Shown one piece after another: positions 34,536 to 45,740 of a stretch of DNA of 64,000 nt (position 1 is its first letter; each line of letters opens with the position of its first letter). The notes below the pieces were generated by a model. It had not been told where the DNA came from and did no database searches. It saw only the letters and a program-made list of their open reading frames with translations. Source of the DNA: Agrypnia vestita (lineage: Eukaryota; Arthropoda; Insecta; Trichoptera; Phryganeidae); contig JADDOH010000160.1 of NCBI GenBank assembly GCA_016648135.1, forward strand, positions 124,001 to 188,000, read 5' to 3'. The translations under genes and the position numbers were made by a program.

Positions 34536-35559
34536 TTTATTACACAAAATTATATGTATCCTTGTGCGAGGTTCACAAAAAAACACGTAGTTTTTGCCTG
34601 GTCGCCTCTGATCAATGACGCTGAAACATAAAGAAAAATAAGTATTTTTCAATTTATAAATTGCAACCGGCGTCTATTATACGTAATTGAATGATTACTT
34701 TTATTTTGACATAATCGTCCATACACGCGTTGTTAGACAAAGTAGATACATAGTTTTCGGACACGTTTGGCCGATACATCTTGTGTCTGTTTATAGTTTA
34801 AGCCCCTCTTTTGACATTGAAACGGGGTTAACTTTGAGCAGCGCTTTTTAAAAAAGCCAATTCATCGTGCAATTTGTTTTGCATATTTAATTTTTTCAAT
34901 TATGTTTAAAACTGACGTCATTGTCTGAATATTTCTGAATGTAAATTATACAAAAGTTTAAAGGAACGCACTGTTGTGCGGTATCATATTTATCCATTCA
35001 CTTTTTGTGTTCGCATTATTATAATGGCGGGTTTATTGACAGGTATTCATGAAAATGAAACGAGTAGGAGATGGATGGGGATAAAGAAGGATTATACTAG
35101 GTTTTACAAAAGTTAAAATTGCTTTAGTCCGCTTTTGAACAAAGTTATGATTTGTGATGGTTTGAACATAATTATGGTATGGATAAACATGTTATGTGTT
35201 ATCTGTGAGTAGTTGATTCCACAGCCGATTGACCTTCAAAAGACAATAAATAGTGGAAAAAATTTAAAATCAGAATAGAATTCCGCCACGTGTAAAAAGC
35301 ATATATGGAATACCATTTATATTTTACAGTTCAGAAAATAAGTTAAAGGAGTTTTATAAATAAAACTGGATAAACTAATATTAAGAAATGCGTGCGGAAA
35401 TTCAAAAAAATTATAACAGTGGTGATGGAAAATAAAAATTGCAGGAATAAGAAAAATGTGTGCTTTTAAATAAAACACAATTTGGAATATCGTATTTCAA
35501 ATTATATTCACTTTTCACATCATAGAATTATAATAGTCTTGTTTATTATTTGCAACAAT

Positions 35560-35785
35560 CAAACATTTTATGTAGAATTAAAGAAACAAGCTTTTTAGGG
35601 ATTCGAAAGATGAACAAAAAAGTAATGGAAGTAAAAAGTTTTTAAATTTTTAATTGTAATGTGACTGTAAAAAAATAATGAAATACACTTCTAAATATGG
35701 CCAAATACGATTTTATTGCTTTATTATACATCTTTAAGCAACGTCACATAGGCTGTTGAAATTTTCCTGGTAATAATATTCTCTC
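35560..35785 (+). repeat. diverged duplication H, copy 2
   Basis: Direct-orientation partner of 34270-34535, 1.3 kb away (GATTCGAAAGATGAAC, TAATGTGACTGTAAAAAAAT, TTATTATACATCTTTAAGCA). It has no ORF and is probably a transposon family or an old segmental duplication. Confidence 0.75.
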
Positions 35786-36769
35786 TCGCATCCGGCACAT
35801 TAATTATATACCCAGAGCTTTAGACACTTCACCCAAAGGTCTTCCCTTACGTTCTAACCTAATTTGACTCTTCAGAATCAAAAATACGATAAATCAGAAG
35901 AAAATCTAACATAATTTATTATTTCTGATACAGAAGAATCTAAATCTGTAACAATATGTTAGTCTTTTTCTTGCAAGCATTATTTTTATCCTGTTCTTGG
36001 CACCTAATATGATGGTTGAAATCGCTGATTTCCAACTTTTCCTAGTTTGTGGAATCGACTAAATATCAAATAGGGTTATGATTTGAATGGAACTGGTGGG
36101 TTATATTTAGTATGCGTGTAGTATTAAGCTACCATAATAACCAGTGAATAAATAAACAAAAAAAAAATTTTTTTTATATAGATCTACAACTAAACAAACT
36201 TTACTTTGCATTTCCTTAAAGTATATTATTTTTGATTTAATTTTAATTTCTGAACCATATTTTTTCAAAATTAATTTCCGAACCATGTTCTAAATTCTAC
36301 AAAAGTATTTATTAATTTAATGTATACCTTATGGTTTATAAAAGCCCTATAATATAATTCCGCGTAAGTCTATAATTTTCGTTTTATTTCAAATATTTTA
36401 ATTCCCCGAACCTCGAAAATGATACATTTTCTCACTCTTTCAAAACTAAAAATATATTTCTAGAAATTCTACAAAAAACCTATTTTTCCATAACTTTGTA
36501 ATCTTCATCTTCACATGTAATTTCATTTGTTGTCAGTTTGTTTGTTTATCAAGTGGAGCTGTGATACAAATTTTTATTTCACCAATGAACACAGGAATTT
36601 TTAAATAGCTTGTAAATAATAGAAAATCAATACATATTTTGTTTGAAATTTGCACACTTGACTGACGTAGGATCAGAAATTGATTGACGATAATCACGTC
36701 ATATTTATTTTTACTCTCTGCGTCAATTTTTCTTTAATTTTTTATCCCTTATTTTTTGTATAGTTGGTT
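35786..36769. other. no recognised gene
   Basis: AT-rich sequence with no supported feature. Confidence 0.4.
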
Positions 36770-37050
36770 CATTGTTATGTTTTCGCCATTCTCTTATATG
36801 GGGTGGAGGTACTGACACTAAATCAAGAACTAATCCGCAAAGTCGAGTCTTTTGAGATGTGGCTCATAGACGCATATTGAAAGTTTCCCGGGTGGATAGG
36901 GTGACGAATGTTGAAGTCCTCCGATATTATAGAAAAAGACCGAGAAATGCTGCGGACTATCAAGATAAGAAAGCTCAAGTATCTCAGACGTGTTCTTAGA
37001 GGACCACAATACAGACTTGACCAACTCATCATCCAGTGGAATATACAGGG
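36770..37050 (+). pseudogene. LINE C-terminal domain relic (third LINE family)
   Basis: Three successive frames read AILLYGVEVLTLNQELIRK-VESFEMW, then HRRILKVSRVDRVTNVEVLR, then EMLRTIKIRKLKYLRRVLRG and LDQLIIQWNIQG. This is the LLYG.E.WTL...R+ESFE+W..RR+L+..W..R.TN..+L pattern found after the RT domain in many arthropod LINEs. It is related to but distinct from family B. Two frameshifts and a stop make it non-functional. No tail was identified; it is followed by fold-back family D. Confidence 0.75.
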
Positions 37051-37134
37051 TTATTTGGAAAACATTAATAACCTCGCAGGACTATATTTCTGCCTTGATT
37101 ATGAATCGAAAATGTTCAAGCTATTATGACCTAA

Positions 37135-37470
37135 TATCAATAGTTATGAAGATATGCGACATCAAAGTTTGCATTTTTTCTTCAATATTTCTGACTTGTT
37201 TTTTGTAAAACGTTAGACTGTTATTACAGTAACTCATATCGATTACAAAAAATTCATTCAATTCGTTTCAAAACAAGTTAAATAAAATGATAAATACCCT
37301 GAAAAAATTCCAATTGGAATTCGAAGGTTTTATTTTTTTATTTGACTTGAATTAAAGGGAATGAATTTTCATATTCGATATAAGTTACTGTAATTATAGT
37401 CCAACGTTTTACAAAAAATAAGTCAGAAATATTGAAAAAAAATCCAAACTTTGACGTCGCATATCTCCTT
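37135..37470. repeat. fold-back family D, most complete copy
   Basis: Left arm 37141-37250 (GATATGCGACATCAAAGTTT, CAATATTTCTGACTTGTTTT, GTAAAACGTTAGACT) and right arm 37370-37470 are inverted copies at high identity. The centre contains TTATTTGACTTGAATTAAAG. Partial copies at 26050, 28905, about 29480-29535, about 44945-44985 and 51345-51620. No ORF. A MITE-like family. Confidence 0.8.
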
Positions 37471-37489
37471 AACCATTTATAAATATATA

Positions 37490-38340
<851 letters not shown>

Positions 38341-38525
38341 GTTATCTCCGCGTGAGTTTAATTATAATTTTATATTTTTCTGCTCGAATTTGGATAATAG
38401 GTATCAGAATCTGACATCGATAAGTGAAGTATTAAACTATGAAGTATCGGCGAGACATTTTAATACTCTCGAAACTCGAGAAGTAAAATATAAAATTATA
38501 TTTGAACTCACGTGAGACATTTTTC
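38341..38525. repeat. dispersed repeat E, inverted copy
   Basis: Left CGTGAGTTTAATTATAATTT and right AAATTATATTTGAACTCACG form inverted arms around GGTATCAGAATC...AAGTATTAAACTATG, which is also seen at 5795-5885. A small fold-back element. Confidence 0.7.
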
Positions 38526-38805
38526 ATTCAATTTAATGATTACTGTCTAATAACTGGGGTACGGAAGATCTTCTAAGCAACACTTGAAGCAGAATAAAAC
38601 TCAGAAGCTAACTATGACCGTAGGAGATTGTAATTTATTTACAAAAATTTGTTATATCGTTTTTCTTTCGATATTAAAGGACACCAATACAGAATTAACT
38701 AAACACGCAATTTTAAAAATATAACTCGATCCTATCACATGTTTCTATATGAATGTATTTTTCGAACTCTGCCCGGGAGTGGCCATCGAGGCCTATTTAT
38801 ACCCA

Positions 38806-39512
38806 CATATGGAAATAAAAACAATTGTTTTTTAAGTTCTACCTTTTTAATTTTCTAGGACGCGTTTTGCCTTGTGAAGTCATAATCAGTCTTAATATTT
38901 TACAATCAACAACTTGTATTTATATTAAAAGTATTAGAAACAGATGCTATATAATTTTAAGAATTAATTAAGGTTTTTTTGGATTTCTGCAAGATTCTAA
39001 GAAACAATTCTGTTCAAACACCAATGATAAGTAAAGGATGAGGATAGATTTACAAAGGTTTCCAAATTGGCGTCTCAGATATTTTTCTGCGTTGGTGTCC
39101 CTTGCATTTGAAAAATTACCATTAGCGCTCAAACATATTTGTTATTAAGAATAATGCTGTCTGGAATCCCCGCGTTTGAAAATTATCATTAGTGCACAAA
39201 CATAATTTGTTACCAAGAATGTCACATTTATATCCAGTTGTAAATCTATCCTCATCCTTTACTTGTCATTAGTGTTTGAACAGAATTGTTTCTTAGAATC
39301 TTGCAGAAATCCAAAAAACCTTAATTAATTCTTAAAATTAAATAGCATCTGCTTCAAATTCTTTTAATATAAATACAAGTTGTTGATTTTAAAATATTTA
39401 GATTGATAATGCCGCCATAAGGCGAAACGCGTCCTAGAACTTAAAAAACAATTGTTTTTATTTCCATATGTGTAATTATGGAGTTCTATAAACTTACCTC
39501 TGAAACAATAAA
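38806..39512 (+). mobile_element. Penelope-related fold-back element, 707 bp, with 14-bp target duplication
   Basis: Inverted arms 38806-39060 and about 39235-39475 both carry the motif: minus CTGATTATG...CAAGGCAAAACGCGTC at 38859-38889 and plus TTGATAATG...AAGGCGAAACGCGTC at 39403-39433. To the right of the hairpin only, a tail of about 40 nt reads TATGGAGTTCTATAAACTTA then CCTCTGAAACAATAAA. CCTATTTATACCCA flanks both sides exactly (38792-38805 and 39513-39526). No ORF remains. Inverted terminal repeats, a one-sided short extension and long variable duplications are Penelope traits; the assignment is inference. Confidence 0.8.
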
Positions 39513-39689
39513 CCTATTTATACCCATTTAAAGTTTGTTGCATGGTTACGATAAAAATGCATTCTACGTTACCCGTTTTTATATTTCAAATTATTTTATA
39601 ACAATAAAGTGTAGGTACTTTTTTAAAATAGCTCGTCTAAATGTACTGATTTACTTTCTAGTATTTTCAAAATCAATTTTAATATTTCA

Positions 39690-39770
39690 CGATGAAAATC
39701 AAACATTTATATTTTACTACATAAGTTTCGAGTGTAACGGAACTTCTCATCGACAAGTGAAGTGTTGAGT
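39690..39770 (+). repeat. dispersed repeat E, short copy
   Basis: TTATATTTTACTACATAAGT, TTTCGAGTGTAACGGAA and AAGTGAAGTGTTGAG follow the order of 5795-5885. Confidence 0.5.
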
Positions 39771-39779
39771 ACCAGTACA

Positions 39780-40812
39780 TTTTGAAGCGTATCTTTGAGA
39801 AAATTTTAAAGAATTAATTTTACCGTAGAGGTACAACAATAAGCTCTAGACGATTTTTGTATGTAGAACACGTATCGTAAATGATAGCACAGCAATCGCC
39901 GCAGTCGTTATTAAACATAAGACCAATAATTCCAAATTCTTAATTCGGAAGTCTAAAGCTTAGATGGAGAAAAATGTGTTAATAAAAAAGCTATAATAAT
40001 TATGTCGCTGTAGTCCCACATCTACACTGATAAGTATGTAAACATTTATTTTAAGTTGTGTGTAAAACGTTTATTTGTCTATTTGGCCTAAATGGACAGC
40101 AAAATGTCATTGACTAGTTTTGGAAACACATCATTTACGAGTATATAAGACTATATAATTTAAGATACAATTTTCACCACGATTAGACATACAACATCAT
40201 ACACAAACGTCCATATACACACATAAATAACAATTTTGTAATTATTGTTTATCAAATCGATACAGGTTTAATATATACCGTATATAGAATTTATTTATGG
40301 GACACTGCAATAATATGTTGGTGATTAGACTTGTTAAAATTAATCGCTTTTACTATTTATCGTTTGATAATAACACGTAAATCTATGCATACGGGTAATA
40401 AACTTTTATGACCCATATTTACTGTCCGCCCAGGATCGGAGAATCTCACGTATAACATCCTTTAACGTAACCTATATTTAATAACAGGAAAAATAATATT
40501 CACTTATTAATTTATGATATAAAAAATTTTGACAACAAACTTTTTTTCCTCGTTTATAAAGGTCGTATTTTTTAACGATTAGGCGCACTGGATAATAAGA
40601 CATACCTACCCTAAATTTATGAGACAATTTCGAATATGTTTGCGCACTCTCCATTTTTAAATATTTTTGCCAAAACTTGTAACAGCCTTGTTCAGATCAT
40701 CTTTATTCATCTCCACATTTTCATGTATAGCCCAAAATTGTATGGAATTGTCTTTTAAGTCTGCACATGGTAAATACAATAATATGTCAGAAACCTCATT
40801 CCTCCCAGACAA
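39780..40812. other. no recognised gene
   Basis: AT-rich sequence, nothing supported. Confidence 0.4.
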
Positions 40813-40822
40813 AAATTATTTT

Positions 40823-41362
40823 ATTTATGGTTTTTGTGTTTAATTTGTAGAACTCCATATTTATTTTTAGCGAAATTAAAAAAAAAAAAATTTTAATAAA
40901 TATCATTATTAAGTTCTGCGGGTTAACTATTTTTAGGTGTTACAGCTGTTTCGGCTTATAAGGCCATTATCAAACAGTGGATATACCACGTAAAAACAAC
41001 TTATTTATAAAATTTTAAGTTACCCTTTCCCCTTTAGATTAATTACATATTTGTGGTGAAGCCCTGTATTAATGTTCGTTTTTTCCCGGGCACTTATCAT
41101 TAAAGGTGCCTCGGTTAACACCTTTGATGATAAGTGCCCGGAAAAAAACGAACATTAATATAGGGCTTCACCACAAATATCTACTGTAAAGGGGTAACTT
41201 AAAATTTTATAAATAAGTCGTTTGTACGTGGTAGATCCACTGTTTGATAATGGCCTTACAAGCCGAAACAGCTGTAACACCTAAAAATAGTTAACCCGCA
41301 GAACTTAATAATAATATTTATTAAAATTTTATATATTTTAAACTTCGCTAAAAATAAAAAAT
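40823..41362 (-). mobile_element. fold-back element, 540 bp, with motif and imperfect target duplication
   Basis: Arms about 40862-41100 and 41118-41355 are near-identical inverted copies. Each has the motif TTGATAATGGCCTTATAAGC / CGAAACAGCTGT (minus at 40943-40975, plus at 41243-41275). A left-side tail, read on the minus strand, contains AATATGGAGTTCTACAAATT, which matches the tail of the 38806 element (TATGGAGTTCTATAAACTT). AAATTATTTT is found at 40813-40822 and 41363-41372 as the probable duplication. No ORF. Confidence 0.8.
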
Positions 41363-41379
41363 AAATTATTTTCATTGAT

Positions 41380-42060
41380 TCAAGAATGATAGTTCAAAAA
41401 CCACGTTTAATCCTTGAGAATCGAAAATATTTACTTTTTCATGGTTGAACACTGAATGATAAACTATTACAGGTATAACCTGCTGTTGACAAATTAATCA
41501 TTGTAGTCTCCGCATTCATCACCGTCAAGGTATATGATAATTGTATAAATCAATAATCTTTTTATTAGTAAGTGCGACAAAGGTGATATTTTATTCATTA
41601 TTTAATACTACATTGAATTCCAGCGTTTCCAGCGTCTTTACAAAAAAAAACAACAAATGTGATAATGAATGGTATAAAAAAATATAAACGTTAATATTAT
41701 TACGTTTAGGAAGCTGGCAAATGAAAAATACATAGATATCAATATTTAATATATTATCTATTATCGGTCTATATGTATAAAAGTAAAGGCTGCAATATCC
41801 AAAAAATTAAAATAATTTTTTGAAAGCAATCACCGGGGATTACTAATTTAGAATGCAATGAATTCGAGATTTTATATGAAATATGGCTCTATTCCTTCCA
41901 AAATAGTGTATAAAAATCACTATTAAAAGCAAATAAAAAAGGCGGCAATATCCACTTCAACCAACCAACTCCAAGGATCTCTGTGAGAATTCTATAATTT
42001 ATCTTAATTAATGATTATATCTACTTATATTTATAATGTAAAAAAATCTTGTTCTAATTC
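41380..42060. other. no recognised gene
   Basis: Two GCAATATCCA-containing blocks (about 41791 and 41947) recall a block near 18948. Otherwise AT-rich without features. Confidence 0.4.
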
Positions 42061-42074
42061 TCAATCTCAGCTCA

Positions 42075-42270
42075 TATTTTTTTTTTTTTTTAAAAAATAG
42101 AGATGCGAACACGGAATACGTGTCACATCAATATTCTTACTATTTTCAAACTAAGCTAAACGCTTGTGCTATGAAAATAGGACTAACTTGCTAGTCTGGA
42201 GTGAGGTTCGAACCCGCGACCTTTGGATCACGAGGCGAGTGTCCTAACCACAAGACCAACAAGCTACTCC
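42075..42270 (-). mobile_element. tRNA-derived SINE, copy 2 (best head)
   Basis: On the minus strand the tRNA-like head reads GTAGCTTGTTGGTCTTGTGG then TTAGGACACTCGCC (A-box region) and GCGGGTTCGAACCTC (B box). The body is AGCGTTTAGCTTAGTTTGAA then AATAGTAAGAATATTGATGT, and an A-rich tail lies at 42092-42075. It is the least decayed of the three copies (others 10314 and 60501). Both boxes are intact; the clover-leaf is not complete enough to call a tRNA gene. Confidence 0.88.
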
Positions 42271-42799
42271 TCATTTGCCTCCAGGAATAGACAGGAATTA
42301 CAATTCAAATATAAAAGAGTTATAATGTAATCAAATTTAATTAATATAAGCAAGATGATATATAAATCTGGTTCTAACAATGCTATCAATCTAATAAAAA
42401 CTAAAATAATCATGAAACTGTTGTCTAGCTTATTCAATCATCAGGATTGTGAGATGTAATAAATTAGAGTAGAGATTGTTAAATAATATGTCAACATTTT
42501 TTCTGAATCTTCCTTAATGAAAATTTATTAATGACTTGATTAACGATTAATGAACGTGCGTGCACTGGACGTTCACTTAGAAAATGAATTTTTGCGTAGA
42601 CGCTACAATTAGCTTTACGGTTTTCATGCGTCTCAAGGTTTGCATGGTTAGGGCGTGTGGAAAGACACAAAACTATGAGAACGTCAGAGCTTGGAAAGAC
42701 CAAAGCTTAGATTAAGTGACAATTTCTTCAAGTTATGTATTTCTTAAATATTCAGGACTGGAAGGAAGAGAGTGCAATTGACGTCAATAGAGGAAAATT
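42271..42799. other. no recognised gene
   Basis: AT-rich, with a moderately less AT-rich part near 42545-42680. No supported feature. Confidence 0.35.
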
Positions 42800-43310
42800 C
42801 TCGTGGAGGACAAAACTCACCATAGTAGAGAAGATAGTCTTCTTCTTGTTCATCTTTGTTTAGGTCTATTAACCTGTTGTGGCTGCTACATTGTCCTCTT
42901 GGGAGTTGGACTCCTGTCGGTCTGTTTCCCTGAAGTACTCGATCTTTTACTACCTTTGCGGCTCTGGAGTCATTCTGCTCACATGATCATTCCAGAACCT
43001 TCCTCTTTATCGTCCCATCTTACAACGACCTCGGCTTCGCATATTCTTCGAATCCGATCTCTGAGGGTTTTGCCAGCGATATCTCTTAATATTTTCATCT
43101 TGCCAGTTCAAAGGAGGTTTTTGGTTCGCACAGTTTCGGCTCTGGACTTGATATTGGAAGTTATTACGGTGGATAAGTTTTTTAAATCCGCACCGTACTC
43201 TGTACTCTGTAGGTGTATCCATGTGTTTATTTATCCATATAACATTCTCAAGCATCCTGATAAGATGATAATGATTAATTTCTGAATTGAAATATATTTT
43301 TTTCAAAAAA
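42800..43310 (-). pseudogene. LINE C-terminal domain relic (fourth LINE family)
   Basis: Minus-strand frames read STEYGADLKNLSTVITSNIK, ETVRTKNLL, KMKILRDIAGKTLRDRIRRI, VVVRWDDKEEGW-DHVSRMT and GNRPTGVQL. These fit the KMKILR.I.GKTLRDR.R...IR..CE...VVRW...R...W.DH..RM pattern of arthropod LINE ORF2 ends. Stops and frameshifts occur from 43100 downward. Long frames on the opposite strand here are shadows. No poly(A) or simple tail was recognised. Confidence 0.75.
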
Positions 43311-44194
43311 CCAAGCAGCAAATATTGTTTTCCACTACCCATTATAGTTTATATCTTTCCGGATGTAGTAGGTATTGTTTAGACAACGTTTTCTACAACT
43401 TCAATCGAGCTGCTTACATTCGATGTCTATGTGAATAATGTTGCCATTCACAATTACGGTTTTCTCATCTATTTTCTATCGATTTTTAGTTTCAATTAAC
43501 AATTTATTACACTTCATTGTTATCATACAACAAACAACTCCAAGATTGGCAGGCGTCTGGTGCCGAAAAACATAAATTTATTTTTGTCTGGCGAAGTTAA
43601 TTACGTGTAAATCAATTCAACATTTTATTCACGAAAGTCTGTTTTATTTCTGCAATGAGGATAAAATATCATTTAATTGGCTTTTAATCAGAAGTCCTAT
43701 CTCCGAAGATTTTTAGCACATACGTACGTTAAAGTTATGGGTTTAATTAATTATTCCGTTGGACATTTGTACACGATTTACAGAAACAATCTTCCACTTT
43801 GTCCAAAATGAAAAATTTTCAATTAATTCATACTTCCAGTCTTATTACGTGGCTTCAAAACACATTGACTCCCAACAAAAGAAAGGTCCAACACTTTGGA
43901 ATAATGCAAAAAGGCTAGTCAATATGTGCGTTTTTTCACAAGAAAAGAAGGAAAAGAAAAAAGGTATAAAAGAAAAAAGTGTAAAAGACAACAAACACTA
44001 GTAGTTCATATAATTTTACTAACTATTACAAGGAAAAACTATTACATGGAAAGACCACATCGTACCAGACGTAGAATAATGAAGAAAACTCATTTATGTT
44101 TTCTATTACGTAATTAAATAAAAAAAAGTCCAATTGAACTATAGATGTATCTAACATAGTTCTATCAAATGTACGATAGATTAGGTATAAAAAT
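43311..44194. other. no recognised gene
   Basis: Lys-rich short frames at 43759-44001 arise from A-rich sequence and carry no domain. Confidence 0.4.
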
Positions 44195-44253
44195 TTGACA
44201 ATGTGCTGATGTTCTTACGATGGAATTGATGAACGTTACATTAGGTAGAGTGA
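44195..44253 (+). repeat. repeat shared with 50828-50890
   Basis: TTCTTACGATGGAATTGATG and GTTACATTAGGTAGAGTGA correspond to TTCTTACGATGGAATTGGTG and GTTGCATTGTGTAGAGTGA at 50850-50890. The Helitron starts right at the end of this similarity. Confidence 0.65.
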
Positions 44254-44940
44254 TCTCTATCTATACTAACATTATATAGAGAGGTAAAGTTTGTAAGTTT
44301 GGGTGTAGGGGGTTATCTCCGTAACTACTGATCCGATTTTACCAATATTTAGAATGGACTTTCAGGGTGTACATAGGCTATACCTTTATTATTCAGTTAA
44401 AAAAACTAACCCATAAAAACCAAGTTTTCGTGGGTTAGTTTTTTCGTCACGCCACGCCTCAGGCTTGAGTCGGGCGATGCTACGAAAAGGAGTAATAAAA
44501 ACCGTTAAAATTTCGAAAAATCTAAAATTATACTTTAATCATTTTTTAAAAATTAAACAAATGTTAGATCATTTTTACTGTCGCCACGAGTCTTCCTGCA
44601 AAGTTTCAGCTCGATTGGATCACGAAAAAGGGGTTAAAAATCAATCCAAATTTTTTCGGCAGACAAGCGACAAGCAGACACTACGAGTTAAAAGAAAGGG
44701 AGCAATAAAGGGGCTTTTCGTAGTAACCTATTTTACAACTAGTCGACGAAAAAATGGTCGAGCTATGCTTTTTTTACGAATGCAGCCTTAACGGTAAGAG
44801 ATATTTAAATACTTTCTGTATAGAAGTTGTAGAACTTATAAAGCTCTATAAAAAAAGTCCGGGACAACATACATCTATATGTAAAGTTTGATGCACAAAT
44901 TACTAAAAATCTACGCGTGCGAAGCCGCGGGCACAGCTAG
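44254..44940 (+). mobile_element. non-autonomous Helitron
   Basis: The 5' end TCTCTATCTATACTAACATT then AGAGGTAAAGTTTGTAAGTT, and the 3' end CGTGCGAAGCCGCGGGCACA then GCTAG followed by T, are the hallmark termini of an insect Helitron group (5' TC, 3' CTAG before a host T). The insertion site is A|T (44253/44941). No Rep/helicase is present. The interior is split by a family A insertion at 44399-44708. Mobilisation would need an autonomous Helitron in trans. Confidence 0.85.
44399..44708 (+). repeat. repeat family A, copy 6, nested in the Helitron
   Basis: It starts AAAAAACTAACCCATAAAAA and ends ACGAGTTAAAAGAAAGGGAG. The first 60 bp contain an extra inverted copy (CGTGGGTTAGTTTTTTCG), so the 5' end folds back on itself. 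It must be younger than the Helitron insertion. Confidence 0.85.
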
Positions 44941-45471
44941 TGATAAATAAGTCAGAAAAAAGTCACTTGTCTCCTTAACGATTGATGTTCGGATATTTTT
45001 TAATAATAATTTCAGCGAAAATTTACCTGTCAAGCATTCTATTTTGTTAAGTACATATTACAATTAAATGTTAATGTTATAGAAAAATAGAGAAAACGTT
45101 GGTTAACAGAATATATAAAAGAATAAAACAGTACAAAAGTATGCAGTACAAAGAAAAATATGAAAAGTTTTGGGAAAAATCAAGTTTGTAATACAGGCAA
45201 AATCAGACAGTCCCAATAATCACTTCTTCAATCAATGTGGAATATTGAGAAAGTAATTGTAGGAAATAGAAATTACATTAGAAAAAAAAAATTTAACACC
45301 TCCGAACAATTGAAAATCAAGATCAAAATGTTAATCAAAAATGCAAATTAAATCTCAATAAGAAATTTGTCAATAAATGAACATCGAATGATCATCTGAA
45401 AATATATCTGACATATAAGCATATTCATTACCATGCATGCAATCTTTATATCGGTTAATTTACTTTAAGCA
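44941..45471. other. no recognised gene
   Basis: AATAAGTCAGAAAAAAGTCAC-like sequence at 44946 recalls fold-back family D. The rest is AT-rich. Confidence 0.4.
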
Positions 45472-45740
45472 GAGAAGATCGAGCGCCACTCTCTTCTGTC
45501 CTGACGTACAACTTTCGCCTCATCCACATTCATACACCTTCCAGTATCTGGTTAATCTGGTTGTGCCATGTCTTCCGCGGTCGCCTTCTCTTTCTGCCAC
45601 CTTCTCTTTATTCTATCGTTAACGGATTTGTCACACATACGTCTGAGGGACCTTATATCCACAGCATTCAGTCTACTTTCGTTCCTTTTCTGCCAGATCC
45701 AGGCTTCACTTCCATACAACAGTGTCGGTATTTTTGTATT
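45472..45740 (-). pseudogene. RTE-like LINE C-terminus (family B, copy 4), internally deleted
   Basis: Minus strand: TLLYGSEAWIWQKRNESRLN, AVDIRSLRRMCDKSVNDRIK, then RRWQKEKATAEDMAQPD.., then VYECG.GESCTSGQKRVALD. Compared with copy 1 (24745-25312) the WFGHVERM...GRPR block is partly missing and frames change. The 3' tail is absent. Plus-strand open frames across it are shadows. Confidence 0.75.

Noticed and set aside
42803..43285. 160-codon plus-strand frame as a membrane protein
   Set aside because: It is the antisense shadow of a LINE C-terminal relic on the minus strand.
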